64,000 nt of DNA, from positions 401,217 to 465,216 of the forward strand of contig NZ_JH376799.1 of assembly GCF_000234095.1 (NCBI RefSeq), in the 5' to 3' direction. Positions 18,558-26,603 of this stretch are shown here, in pieces. The translations under genes were made by a program, and so were the position numbers. Every line of letters starts with the position of its first letter. Positions within the stretch are counted from its first letter, which is position 1. The notes under the pieces are model-generated. The model was not told the origin of the DNA. It did not search any database and worked only from the letters and a program-made list of their open reading frames with translations. This DNA is from Centipeda infelix ATCC 43532 (lineage in GTDB: Bacteria; Bacillota; Negativicutes; Selenomonadales; Selenomonadaceae).

Positions 18558-18586
18558 ATTATATGCCGCTCATCCCCAAACGTCAA
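18558..18586 (-). promoter_or_regulatory. Promoter of autotransporter 2
   Basis: Minus-strand TTGACG (18581-18586) and TATAAT (18558-18563) with a 17-base spacer, about 90 bases upstream of the start codon. No Fur-like dyad was seen in this spacer. Confidence 0.75.
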
Positions 18587-18616
18587 ATGAAAGTTTAACC
18601 GCGGGGGACGGGACGC

Positions 18617-19360
18617 TCATACATCCTGTCCGTAAATTGCACGAATCTCCTCTGTGTATTTTCCCCCAATATCGCGCACGATGAGTGCGGGTTCATGGCG
18701 CATTCCCGTGAGTGCCGCGCCCTTGACCGCCTCGATGAGCATGAGGTTCGGTGCTTTGTCCGTACACGGCTGTACCATGCGCAGACGCTTGACAGCAAGG
18801 TGCTCCGCGTGGAGGGCAAGGACGATCTCGCCAAGCCGTTCGGGCAGGTGCACCATAGCGAGCCGTCCGCCGTGACGAAGGGCGTACGATGCGGCGTGTA
18901 CGGTGTCGGCGAGGGTCGCCGTCAGCTCGTGCCGTGCCGCCGCGCGTGCCCCCATGCTGACCGCGCCGCTCGTGACGGGGCGGTACGGAGGATTGCTGAA
19001 TACGAGATCATATTCTCCGCACGCAAAAAGGGCGGGAGGGTCGCGATAGTCGCCCTCCCGCACCGTTATTTTGTCTGTGAGATGGTTCAGCCGTACGCTA
19101 CGCACGGCAAGCCCCGCCTGCACGGAGCTGAGCTCCACTGCCGTGATATGCGCCGCAAAATCCGCGACGAGGAGGGGGATCACGCCCGTCCCCGTGCCGA
19201 GGTCGAGCACGCGCTCACGCCCCGTGAGCGTTGGGAAATGTGCGAGGAGAACGGCATCCATGGAGAAACAGAATTCATCCGTGCGCTGAATGATGCGCCG
19301 CCCGCCCATGCAGAGGTCGTCCATCCGCTCGTTCGGGCGCAACTGTGCCGTGTCACTCAT
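18617..19360 (-). CDS. tRNA1(Val) A37 N6-methyltransferase-like protein (YfiC/YabB family)
   Basis: SAM-dependent N6-adenine methyltransferase of the TrmN6/YfiC family, which in E. coli modifies A37 of tRNA1(Val). Motif I is VLDLGTGTGVIPLLVA and the catalytic NPPY motif appears in LVFSNPPYRPV. The segment IIQRTDEFCFSMDAVLLAHF upstream of motif I is also typical of the family. About 247 residues, normal length. The start is uncertain: ATG at 19360 overlaps the ricT stop by 8 bases, and an ATG three codons earlier is possible. In Bacillus subtilis the homologue yabB follows yaaT in the same operon, matching the order here. Confidence 0.85.
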   Translation of the reverse strand: MSDTAQLRPNERMDDLCMGGRRIIQRTDEFCFSMDAVLLAHFPTLTGRERVLDLGTGTGVIPLLVADFAAHITAVELSSVQAGLAVRSVRLNHLTDKITVREGDYRDPPALFACGEYDLVFSNPPYRPVTSGAVSMGARAAARHELTATLADTVHAASYALRHGGRLAMVHLPERLGEIVLALHAEHLAVKRLRMVQPCTDKAPNLMLIEAVKGAALTGMRHEPALIVRDIGGKYTEEIRAIYGQDV

Positions 19361-20459
19361 GAGATTCATTACTCTCGCGGGGTGTACGGCGCGGCTGTCG
19401 CCGCCCGCTCTGGGGACGGCGGCGGTCCCCTGCATTCTTCGCGGAACGCTCGCCGCGTTCACCGCGCACGTTACGCCCCCCTCGCTCTCCACGTTCTGTG
19501 CGTTCGCTGCGCTCGTTACGAGTTTTTCCTCCGACGGGACGCTCGTGCCGCTCCCGTCCCTCGCGCGGCTCTCTGGGGGTACGCTCACGCGGGGCACGTT
19601 CCCTGTGCTGTGCATGTGGGCACGGTGCGCCCTCCTCGCTCTCGGCACGTGCGACATCCTCCCATGCGGCGACAACAGTCTTGCCGTCATCCATCAGGAT
19701 GGTCGCCGTACGACGCTGTTCGTGCACCGCCACGACGCGCCCCTCGCCATCCTCGGCGATCACGCGGTCATTTTGTGCGGGGATGTACTCCACCTTTTTC
19801 GTACGCATACAGCCGCCGCAGCCGTAACCCTCGCTCTCGTATTTCAGACAGCACATGAGCCGCCCGCAGATGCCCGAGATCTTCGTCGGATTGAGGGAGA
19901 GGTTCTGCTCCTTTGCCATGCGGATGGAGACGGGCACAAAGTCGCCGAGGAAGGTCGCACAGCACAGCGGCCGCCCGCAGCAGCCCATGCCGCCCATCAT
20001 CTTTGCCTCATCGCGCACGCCAATCTGGCGCAGCTCGATGCGTGTACGGAACACGCCCGCGAGTTCGCGCACGAGCTGGCGGAAGTCGACACGCCCGTCC
20101 GCTGTGAAGTAGAAGAGCATCTTCGAGAGGTCAAAGGTGAGCTCCACGTCGACGAGCTTCATCTTGAGGTCGAGTTCGCGGATTTTCTCCTCACAGACAG
20201 TGCGTGCCTCGCGCTCACGTGCACGGTTTTCCTCGATGCGTGCGAGATCGGAGGCATCCGCGATGCGGTGCACAATGCGCAGGTTTGGCGGGACGGATTC
20301 GTCCGGCACTTCGCGCGACGCAACGACGACCTTACCGCACTCCATGCCGCGCGTGGTCTCGACGATGACGTAATCGCCTTCGACGATGGTCAGCCGCCCC
20401 TGCCCAAAGGAATATATCTTGCCCGCCGACTTGAAGCGGACACCTACAATCGTTTGCAA
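19353..20459 (-). CDS. ricT: PSP1-domain protein RicT (YaaT)
   Basis: In Bacillus, RicT (YaaT) with RicA and RicF forms an Fe-S complex that promotes RNase Y-dependent mRNA maturation. The 368-residue protein has the PSP1 domain in its first 270 residues and three Cys clusters: GCCGRPLCC, ICGRLMCC and GCGGC, the ligands of the iron-sulfur clusters. The last 90 residues are a low-complexity Arg/Glu-rich tail (RERTPREPREGRERHERP and similar) that is longer than in Bacillus and may bind RNA; that role is inference. It overlaps the downstream methyltransferase and is separated from holB by about 320 bases containing a MITE-like insertion. No RicA or RicF gene is in the window. Confidence 0.9.
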   Translation of the reverse strand: MQTIVGVRFKSAGKIYSFGQGRLTIVEGDYVIVETTRGMECGKVVVASREVPDESVPPNLRIVHRIADASDLARIEENRAREREARTVCEEKIRELDLKMKLVDVELTFDLSKMLFYFTADGRVDFRQLVRELAGVFRTRIELRQIGVRDEAKMMGGMGCCGRPLCCATFLGDFVPVSIRMAKEQNLSLNPTKISGICGRLMCCLKYESEGYGCGGCMRTKKVEYIPAQNDRVIAEDGEGRVVAVHEQRRTATILMDDGKTVVAAWEDVARAESEEGAPCPHAQHRERAPRERTPREPREGRERHERPVGGKTRNERSERTERGERGGRNVRGERGERSAKNAGDRRRPQSGRRQPRRTPRESNESHE

Positions 20460-20481
20460 AACTTCCTCCTGAGATTATATA

Positions 20482-20540
20482 TATGTGCCCCCGCCACCGC
20501 AAGCGATCACCCCGTTATAGCGGGGGAGGCTGGGGGGACG
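20482..20540. repeat. Dispersed hairpin-forming repeat, copy 2
   Basis: Degenerate copy of the segment at 12438-12500, with the same order of conserved blocks and an internal CCCCG/CGGGG hairpin. A further related hairpin (CTTCCCCCG/CGGGGGAAG) lies at 20725-20749, beyond the mobile element. Confidence 0.5.
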
Positions 20541-20558
20541 ACAATTTCACTATATTAG

Positions 20559-20720
20559 GGAATCGCTGATAAAATGAAGTCCGTCAGATTGGCGTAGATT
20601 TTTTCGTCCGAACAAGGAGACAAACCGGACGCATAGCAAGGGCTATGTGGAGGATTTGTCGACACAGTGTGGGCAAAAAAGATGCGTCAAGATGGCGTGG
20701 CTGAATTTATCAGTGCTTCC
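20559..20720. mobile_element. MITE-like element with long imperfect terminal inverted repeats
   Basis: This 162-base segment in the gap between holB and ricT has imperfect terminal inverted repeats. The outer 17 bases match at 14 positions, and similarity continues with unchanged spacing to a TTTTTT block at bases 41-46 from each end. A 4-base direct repeat TTAG flanks both ends (20555-20558 and 20721-20724), like a target-site duplication. It has no coding capacity. The rest of the 20460-20778 gap holds hairpin repeats and no gene. A shortened copy lies at 26604-26674. Confidence 0.7.
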
Positions 20721-20724
20721 TTAG

Positions 20725-20775
20725 CTTCCCCCGTCGCAACGGGGGAAGTGGCGAGCCTGCGAGCCGATAGGGGCG
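20725..20775. repeat. Hairpin-containing repeat downstream of holB
   Basis: A CTTCCCCCG stem with a 4-base loop is followed by a GC-rich segment up to the holB stop. It might help to end holB transcription but lacks a T-run. It resembles the hairpins of the repeats at 12438 and 20482. Confidence 0.4.
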
Positions 20776-20778
20776 TTC

Positions 20779-21834
20779 TTATTTTTCCCGCGCCCGCAAC
20801 AAAAATGCCTCTACCTGCAGTGCTGGGTTCACGTTCGCCGCGAAGCGACGCGTGAGCCGGCGCGTCGCCTCCATGAGTGCAAAGAGGTCCGCGCGTGTCA
20901 GCTTCGCGAGCAGTGCGGTGAGCTCCGTGCGGCGGTCGATATGGTAGAGTTCCGATGCCGCCCCATCCTCATGCAGGACGAGGAGGTCGCGCAGTGCCAT
21001 CTGTAAAAAACCGATCCACGCCGTGCGCTCCGCATGGGTGTGTGCACCGATGGCCTCCGCGCGTGCCCAAATTTCCTCAACGCTGAGCTCCTTGAGCTGC
21101 ATGAGGAGTGCGATTGCTTCATCGCGTAGGGCGAGCCCCTCCGCCGCGAGCGCATACGCTCTGCCGAGACTGCCATCTGCAAGTGCGGCGATTGCCGCCG
21201 CATTCTCTGCACCGCGTTCCGCGAGGGCTGCCGCGATCTCCGCACGCGGCAGCGCACCGAACGCGATGCGTACGGCACGCGAGCGGATGGTCGGCAGGAT
21301 GGCATCGTAAGAGCTTGTCACGAGGATAAAGAGCACCTCGCCCGTCGGTTCTTCGATGGTCTTGAGGAGGCGGTTCGCTGCCGTCTCGTTCATCGCATCC
21401 GCGCCATCAATGAGGATGATGCGCCGTCGCCCCGCGACGGGCGCCCCCGATGCCGCGATCAGGATGTCGCGCACCGCTTCGGTACGGATCATCGCCGCAC
21501 TCTTTCCGCGCACCTCGGGCGCAGTCTCGAAGTAGTCGGGGTGTACGCCCGCCGCCATTGTGCGGCAAGCCTCGCAGTGCCCGCAGGGCGCATCTCCGCC
21601 CCTCGCGCAGAGTAGTGTCCGCGCGAGCACGCGTGCCGTGCGTCGCTTGCCGATGCCCTCCATCCCGCAAAAGAGCAGGGCGTGGGGCAGGCGCTCCGCC
21701 GCCGCAAGCGCCCGCAGACGGCGAATGATCTCCACATGACCGCAGATGTCCGTCCAATCGTGCGGGAACTCCTCCCGCGCCGCATTGTCAGAGAGCGGAG
21801 CGGGGGCAGGTACATTTTTCTTTGGACGCGCCAT
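20779..21834 (-). CDS. holB: DNA polymerase III delta-prime subunit
   Basis: Clamp-loader subunit of the replicative polymerase. The 351-residue protein has an AAA+ fold with a degenerate P-loop (LLFCGMEGIGKRRTARVLA), a zinc-binding four-cysteine module (CARGGDAPCGHCEAC) and the SRC-like motif region ILPTIRSRAVRIAFGAL, where the usual SRC reads SRA. The first 25 residues are a Pro/Ala-rich extension ahead of the normal domain. The start ATG at 21834 overlaps the yaaR stop by one base (TAATG), implying translational coupling. The order yaaR-holB-ricT-methyltransferase is the conserved Firmicute arrangement. Confidence 0.92.
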   Translation of the reverse strand: MARPKKNVPAPAPLSDNAAREEFPHDWTDICGHVEIIRRLRALAAAERLPHALLFCGMEGIGKRRTARVLARTLLCARGGDAPCGHCEACRTMAAGVHPDYFETAPEVRGKSAAMIRTEAVRDILIAASGAPVAGRRRIILIDGADAMNETAANRLLKTIEEPTGEVLFILVTSSYDAILPTIRSRAVRIAFGALPRAEIAAALAERGAENAAAIAALADGSLGRAYALAAEGLALRDEAIALLMQLKELSVEEIWARAEAIGAHTHAERTAWIGFLQMALRDLLVLHEDGAASELYHIDRRTELTALLAKLTRADLFALMEATRRLTRRFAANVNPALQVEAFLLRAREK

Positions 21835-22289
21835 TACATATAGAGGTCGACGAGCAGTCCGCGAATGGCATCGTGGCTCGCGATGATGTCGAGCTGATCC
21901 GCCTGTCCGAGACGGATTTTCTCCGCCATCTCCTCGAGTTTGCGGTCGATCTTGCGGACAGAGGTGTAGACCTTCTGCCGTCCGAGGCGATCCCAGCCCG
22001 CCTGCGTGCGCAGCTCGTACATCGTCCCGACCGCTTCGCCGATGAAGCTCTGGATGAGCGAGCGGTACGAGCGCAGTTCGTCAAACGTCGGTGACTTCGA
22101 GAGACGTGCCCCCTGCTTGTCGATCTGCTCAAGCAGTCGATCCATCGCCTCGCGCGACATGGACGACTCCTGATCCGCAAGCTCCATGCTGAAGTCGGTC
22201 GCCGCTCCACGCACGCCCACATCCGTCTCCGCACGCGGCATCGTCATCGATGTGCTGCGGGAAATACTGCTGTCTATTTTCATCGCCAT
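21834..22289 (-). CDS. yaaR: YaaR family protein (DUF327)
   Basis: Member of the YaaR/DUF327 family, whose molecular role is unknown but whose gene is nearly always next to holB in Firmicutes. The 151-residue protein is helical and charged, with the typical core LSKSPTFDELRSYRSLIQSF and a C-terminal QADQLDIIASHDAIRGLLVD. ATG at 22289 was chosen with GGTGG upstream; MKID two codons later is an alternative. The reading frame extends further 5' across the promoter region and should not be used. It shares its last base with the first base of holB. Confidence 0.88.
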   Translation of the reverse strand: MAMKIDSSISRSTSMTMPRAETDVGVRGAATDFSMELADQESSMSREAMDRLLEQIDKQGARLSKSPTFDELRSYRSLIQSFIGEAVGTMYELRTQAGWDRLGRQKVYTSVRKIDRKLEEMAEKIRLGQADQLDIIASHDAIRGLLVDLYM

Positions 22290-22341
22290 TGCGTCCACCG
22301 ATCCCTTTTCCTTAATAGAATGGTATAATCCACCGATTGTT

Positions 22342-22370
22342 ATTATAGCTTGAACAAATACTAAAGTCAA
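22342..22370 (-). promoter_or_regulatory. Promoter of the yaaR-holB operon
   Basis: Minus-strand TTGACT (22365-22370), 17-base spacer, TATAAT (22342-22347). It is divergent from the PilZ promoter only 26 bases away. Confidence 0.75.
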
Positions 22371-22395
22371 AGCTGTTATCTGTGCCGCATGAAAA

Positions 22396-22424
22396 TTGAC
22401 TTTGCCGCAGTACTTTGTTATGCT
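22396..22424 (+). promoter_or_regulatory. Promoter of the PilZ gene
   Basis: TTGACT (22396-22401), 17-base spacer, TATGCT (22419-22424), 40 bases before the ATG. Confidence 0.65.
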
Positions 22425-22463
22425 TCTCTTTAGAAATACAATACGCGGAAAGGATATGACATT

Positions 22464-23192
22464 ATGACGCTTGAGGGGGACAAACTGACCGCACTGCTGC
22501 GGCACGGTTCTTCCATTCACATCATCGAGGAGACACTTGAGGTCGACTACTACGGCACGCTTGAACTCAGCGAGGAGAAGCAGACGACGGGCAAGCCTGC
22601 GGGTATACTCGCCGTACGGTTGGACATCCCCATCGAGAAGTTTGTCGACACGCCCGAGGTGGGGCAGATCTTCCAATGCCATCTCACGGGCGCGGGTTGT
22701 GTCTATCACTTTGCCGTGCCCTACCGCTCCGCCTCACCGCTGCCGGATACGATCTGGCATCTCGACATCCCCACAAGTGCAGAGCGTATCCAGCTGCGCG
22801 ACTTCGTTCGTGTGCCCATCCCGATGTCGATCGAGGTGAAGCTGCCGGGCGACCATGGCAGTCTCAAGAACTACCGCGAAGTCGCACTCATCGACATCAG
22901 CGGCGGCGGACTGTGCTTCGTCCATGACGAGCCGCTCATCATCGACGCGCCGATCGCCGTGCGCGTGCCCGACCTTCCGCACATCGGAACGCTTGAGACG
23001 GAAGGAACGATTCGTCGGGCGACACCGATCGAGACCAATCTCGGCATGACCTATCACATTGGTATCTTCTTCGGCGATGCGCTCTCGAACCGGACGCGCG
23101 AACGGCTCGTGCAGAGCATCTACCAGCTGCAGCAAAGCTACCTGCGCAAGGGGCTGAAGGTACCGCAGATCGATCACACAAAACGAAGCTGA
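22464..23192 (+). CDS. PilZ-domain c-di-GMP receptor, YcgR/YpfA-like
   Basis: Two-domain protein of 242 residues: an N-terminal YcgR-like domain (about residues 1-110) and a C-terminal PilZ domain. The PilZ signature is present: the N-terminal arginine motif in QLRDFVRVPI and the DxSxxG motif as DISGGGL, so c-di-GMP binding is expected. Proteins of this architecture act as flagellar brakes in Gram-negative and Gram-positive bacteria; Selenomonas is motile, but no flagellar gene is in this window. Monocistronic: own promoter, AAAGGAT before the ATG, and a strong hairpin after the stop. Confidence 0.88.
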   Translation: MTLEGDKLTALLRHGSSIHIIEETLEVDYYGTLELSEEKQTTGKPAGILAVRLDIPIEKFVDTPEVGQIFQCHLTGAGCVYHFAVPYRSASPLPDTIWHLDIPTSAERIQLRDFVRVPIPMSIEVKLPGDHGSLKNYREVALIDISGGGLCFVHDEPLIIDAPIAVRVPDLPHIGTLETEGTIRRATPIETNLGMTYHIGIFFGDALSNRTRERLVQSIYQLQQSYLRKGLKVPQIDHTKRS

Positions 23193-23200
23193 GGATATGC

Positions 23201-23236
23201 GAAAGGGCTGCTGCACATTGTGCAGCAGCCCTTTTC
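23201..23236. terminator. Bidirectional terminator between PilZ and YbjN-like genes
   Basis: Perfect 15-bp stem (23202-23216 with 23220-23234), 3-base loop, followed by T on the plus strand. It serves the PilZ gene and can also serve the converging minus-strand gene that ends at 23246. Confidence 0.88.
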
Positions 23237-23245
23237 TGCGCAAGC

Positions 23246-23731
23246 TCACGCCCAGCGCAGCTTCATCAGCTCTGGATAAACCTCCTCGAGCACCTGCAGG
23301 CCAACACCGACCATCGCCATGAAGCTGTCCGGCTGGAAGATGCCATCGTGCAGATCGAGCGGCAGGTCGATGTCAACAACGACATCGCGCTCATCATCGA
23401 CAACGAATTTCACATAGCGGTACTGGCTGTTCCATTCATTGAGTTTTTCATGGAATGCCTTCTCATCCGAGTTCTCATCGAGCCGTACGAGACCAAAGTA
23501 CTTGATCTTAATGAAATCGTTCGTATCGCCCTTCTCCGTGACGACAACTGCGATACTCACGTCACTGCCGTTGTCGAGCCGCTGGCGCATACGGATGATC
23601 TGCTCCTCGCCGTCCTCAGTCACATCCTCGCCGTATTTCATATCCTGCTTGTCAAGCTCCGCCTTGATTGCTTCAAATGCGCTGTTCTTGAGCCCTTCGT
23701 CGCTTCCACTGAAGCCATCAAAAAGTCCCAT
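23246..23731 (-). CDS. YbjN-like protein, paralogue 1
   Basis: Soluble 161-residue protein resembling the YbjN/type III chaperone-like family (sensory transduction regulator), function unknown. It is an obvious paralogue of the gene just upstream: both begin MGLFDGF, share VKF..D...VVVDIDLPLDLH in the middle and end with VGVGLQVLEEVYPELM-type sequence. ATG at 23731 was chosen by alignment with that paralogue; an ATG 17 codons earlier overlaps the upstream stop but lacks a properly spaced ribosome binding site. Very acidic. Co-transcribed with its paralogue. Confidence 0.75.
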   Translation of the reverse strand: MGLFDGFSGSDEGLKNSAFEAIKAELDKQDMKYGEDVTEDGEEQIIRMRQRLDNGSDVSIAVVVTEKGDTNDFIKIKYFGLVRLDENSDEKAFHEKLNEWNSQYRYVKFVVDDERDVVVDIDLPLDLHDGIFQPDSFMAMVGVGLQVLEEVYPELMKLRWA

Positions 23732-23778
23732 GCAGTCTGTTCCTCCATTCAATTTGCGTATTTCGGAATCCGCGCGGT

Positions 23779-24291
23779 TCATTCCTCCGAGCCCGGCTTA
23801 TGCCCGCGCGTGCACAGATCCATCAGCTCGGGATAGACCTTCTCGACTACCTGCATACCGACCCCCATCATCGCCATAACGCTGCTGGGCTGAAACGCCC
23901 CCTTGTGCAGGTCAAGCGGAAGATCTATGTCGAGCACAACATCCTGGTCGCGATCAAGACAGAACTTCACATAGCGAAACTCAACATTCCACGTGTTGAT
24001 CTTTGCCAGGAGCGGCGCACGCTCCTCCGCATTCTCAAGATAGGCTATGTCATAGAGCTTGATCTTGATAAAACCGTCGGCATGATCATATTCACGCACA
24101 ACAACCACTGCAGTAATGGGCTCGTCGTTTTCGAGCTCGTTCCGCATATAAAAGTATGTTTCCTGGCGGTTTTGATCATTCTCGTTGCTGATCTCATAGT
24201 TCCATTCGTTCCGATCCAGCTCCGCCTTTAGTGCGTCACTGATCCCCATGGTGGCTTGTTCACCGCCCTTGAATCCGTCAAAGAGTCCCAT
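23779..24291 (-). CDS. YbjN-like protein, paralogue 2
   Basis: A 170-residue acidic protein of the same family as the next gene downstream, with the shared MGLFDGF start, FRYVKFCLDRDQDVVLDIDL core and QVVEKVYPELMD end. Function unknown. The tandem pair suggests local duplication followed by divergence, since identity appears only moderate outside the conserved blocks. ATG at 24291 follows GGAGGGGACAA. Confidence 0.75.
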   Translation of the reverse strand: MGLFDGFKGGEQATMGISDALKAELDRNEWNYEISNENDQNRQETYFYMRNELENDEPITAVVVVREYDHADGFIKIKLYDIAYLENAEERAPLLAKINTWNVEFRYVKFCLDRDQDVVLDIDLPLDLHKGAFQPSSVMAMMGVGMQVVEKVYPELMDLCTRGHKPGSEE

Positions 24292-24336
24292 TTGTCCCCT
24301 CCATATCTGCCCTCGTCCGAGAGCAATATCCCCATT

Positions 24337-25650
24337 TCATGGCGCCGGAGCAATCAAGCCGATACCGTCAAGCGTATCGATCGCAGCAGTGCCGCATTCG
24401 TTTTGAAAATCAAGTGTTGAGACGACGACCTGTCTGATGTACTTCTTTTCGCCGTTCTCGTAGTAACTGCTGATGTCATGAATCACGAGCGGTATGCCCC
24501 CCGCATCCCGCCCAAGGTAGAGCATGACATGACCGAGACGAAAGAGGAGTGCGCCCGGCGGCACATCCGCAAGCAGGGCATAACGCTCCGCCGCAGACAA
24601 TCCGGCAAGAGGCAGGAGCAGACAGGAGCGTTCCTGCATATGCGCATCGCGCGGGAGGCTGATCCCCATCGCACGATAGACGTTCTGAACATAGGACGAA
24701 CAGTCCATCCCCTCATTCGCTCCACCCCAACCGTACGCAGTGTGAAGTGGCAAAAAGGCGAGACGTATGAGGTTGTTGCGGGTCGCGGGCAGATATCCTG
24801 CAGTGAGGCCGCCGTCATCGGGCAGATGATATTCCCGAACAGTGAGATGCCCCCCGACATCCCGCTCAGGAAGGAAAAGATGAAATGTCCCATCCTCCGC
24901 CCGCACGCCCGGAATCTTAGCCCCGAGCTGATAAAGAAGCCCCAGCTCCTCGATCCGCAGCTGCGCCGCCGTCACGGTGAAGAACTCCTCGGGAGCGGCG
25001 AATCCAAGCCATGACCTCCAGTCCGTGTCCGCGATCGCGCGCTCATCGACCCAGCCGTAGTAGTCCCGCGTCTCGACGAAGGCGAAACGCGCATCCGCCG
25101 ATCTGTGGAGCACGAGAACCGCTTCCCCCGGATCGAGCACGGTGCCCTGCAGGGCATCGTAACGCACGTCGCTGGGGGATTCGTACCATCCCGCTGCTGT
25201 CGGCAGCAGCCGCACATCAGCACGGCGGACGGCGACGGCAGGTTGAACCGTCACACGCGCTCCCACACGCGCAAGGGCACGATTGTCACACACCTGCTGC
25301 CACACTGCAGGGGTAAGCGGCTGAGCACCATCATAGAGATCGGGCAGTGCCTCGTCCTCTCCCTGTGCCGCCTGGCGAATCAGCGACCGAACAGAAAATC
25401 CCGAACGAGATACAGATGCAGCGGGAAGGTCATGTACGAGTCCTTTCGTGACGAGATCCTGCGTGTGTTCCTCGTTCTCCTCCGTCGTAATGAGGAACAC
25501 ATCGTTGCCCGTACGCGTCCAATAGTCCGCAGTTGCCGCCGCTCCCTCGACGGGCAGCGCTGCGTACGCGGGTATGCAGATCAGCAGAATGGCAGGGAAT
25601 ACACCAAAGGCGCATGTCCATCGCAGAAAGCGGAAAAATCCGTCAGGCAC
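24337..25650 (-). CDS. Secreted NlpC/P60 peptidoglycan hydrolase with SH3-type domains
   Basis: Predicted cell-wall cysteine peptidase (gamma-D-Glu-diaminopimelate endopeptidase type, YkfC-like) of 437 residues. A signal peptide covers about residues 1-31 (hydrophobic core, then PAYAAL). The middle contains SH3b-like modules (for example residues 165-210, ending YYGWVDERAI). The C-terminal NlpC/P60 domain carries Cys317 (GMDCSSYV), His374 (GHVMLYLG) and His391 (VIHDIS), the usual Cys-His-His triad, preceded by YGWGGANEG. It starts with GTG at 25650, overlapping the stop of the TPR gene by 8 bases, so the two are probably translationally coupled. Could recycle muropeptides or remodel the wall. 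Confidence 0.9.
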   Translation of the reverse strand: MPDGFFRFLRWTCAFGVFPAILLICIPAYAALPVEGAAATADYWTRTGNDVFLITTEENEEHTQDLVTKGLVHDLPAASVSRSGFSVRSLIRQAAQGEDEALPDLYDGAQPLTPAVWQQVCDNRALARVGARVTVQPAVAVRRADVRLLPTAAGWYESPSDVRYDALQGTVLDPGEAVLVLHRSADARFAFVETRDYYGWVDERAIADTDWRSWLGFAAPEEFFTVTAAQLRIEELGLLYQLGAKIPGVRAEDGTFHLFLPERDVGGHLTVREYHLPDDGGLTAGYLPATRNNLIRLAFLPLHTAYGWGGANEGMDCSSYVQNVYRAMGISLPRDAHMQERSCLLLPLAGLSAAERYALLADVPPGALLFRLGHVMLYLGRDAGGIPLVIHDISSYYENGEKKYIRQVVVSTLDFQNECGTAAIDTLDGIGLIAPAP

Positions 25651-26551
25651 TCTCCTGCTCTCCGCGCAGCTCGCTCAGCCCCCACGCGAAGAAGGCATCC
25701 ATGCCGACGAAGGCAAAGCTATTGTCCGTCACCGCCTCCCCGAACTCCTCCATCGTGCCGATGGCGAACGAGCCGGCATGGCGTCCCGGCGCACGCTTGG
25801 GCAGATCCCCATTTACCCCACGCTCAAAGAATGCCTCCGTATCTGTGTTGACGGATGCGAGTTCCTTGAGGAAGTTACGCGCCATCTTCATCTTGCCGAG
25901 ACGATAGAACAGCATCGTGAGTGGCAGGTACATCATCGCCACGCCCTCCTCGTAGCGCTGATAGAGTTCGATCGCCGCATCGCCTTCCTCGATCGCCGAA
26001 TAGATGAACATGAGCTGATAGCGGCGTCCGAGTGCATCGAGCTCAGACAGACGGAGCATCTCCGCGCATTCCTTTGCCGCAAGACGCAGCTTGCGTGCCC
26101 CAATGAGTGATTCGAGATAGGACAGGCGCAGGAACATGTAGGGCTTCGTTGCCGGCAGCTGCCAGAACTTGCCGATGTTCTCCTCGGAGAATATACCCTC
26201 TGCTTGGAGCCTTGCTGTCGCCTTGCGTGTCAGATCCTCGTAGTGATGGATGCGGTCATCGGCATTCTTGGCGAGATACTCGATCCGCATGCACGCTGCC
26301 GTGATGTTGTCCGGCTCCATGCGCAGAATCCGCTTGATGATGCGGTAGCGCTCCTCCCCTGTCTTCTTGCGTGCGCGTGCGATCAGTTCGTCCGCAGTGA
26401 GCGTATTCACCTCACGCGGCAGATTCGGATTCTCGCGCAGTCGCTGATTCAGTTCCGAAACGATCTCGGTCATGCGTTCAACGCTGACCTTCCCCCCCTC
26501 AGCCTTTACCATGCGATTCAGTTCAAGCTGCATCCATTCCTTATCTGTCAT
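25643..26551 (-). CDS. Tetratricopeptide-like (ST7-type) helical repeat protein
   Basis: A 302-residue soluble protein made of helical repeats, resembling bacterial proteins annotated with an ST7/TPR domain. Recognisable parts are RYRIIKRILRMEPDNITAAC, LRLSYLESLIGARKLRLAAK and YLPLTMLFYRLGKMKMARN, each a helix-turn-helix TPR-like unit. No enzyme motif or signal peptide. ATG at 26551 has GGAAGGGA upstream; the frame continues 5' into the repeat element and should be ignored there. The coupled NlpC/P60 gene suggests a role connected to wall remodelling, but that is inference. Confidence 0.75.
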   Translation of the reverse strand: MTDKEWMQLELNRMVKAEGGKVSVERMTEIVSELNQRLRENPNLPREVNTLTADELIARARKKTGEERYRIIKRILRMEPDNITAACMRIEYLAKNADDRIHHYEDLTRKATARLQAEGIFSEENIGKFWQLPATKPYMFLRLSYLESLIGARKLRLAAKECAEMLRLSELDALGRRYQLMFIYSAIEEGDAAIELYQRYEEGVAMMYLPLTMLFYRLGKMKMARNFLKELASVNTDTEAFFERGVNGDLPKRAPGRHAGSFAIGTMEEFGEAVTDNSFAFVGMDAFFAWGLSELRGEQESA

Positions 26552-26603
26552 GCGTCGTCCCTTCCTTTGCCGGCAGTTCTGAGGAAATCTGTGATTTCCC
26601 CAA

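Noticed and set aside
23732-23782. ATG at 23782 as start of the first YbjN-like gene (ATGA overlap with the upstream gene)
   Set aside because: The ribosome binding site would be too close, and alignment with the paralogue supports MGLFDGF at 23731.
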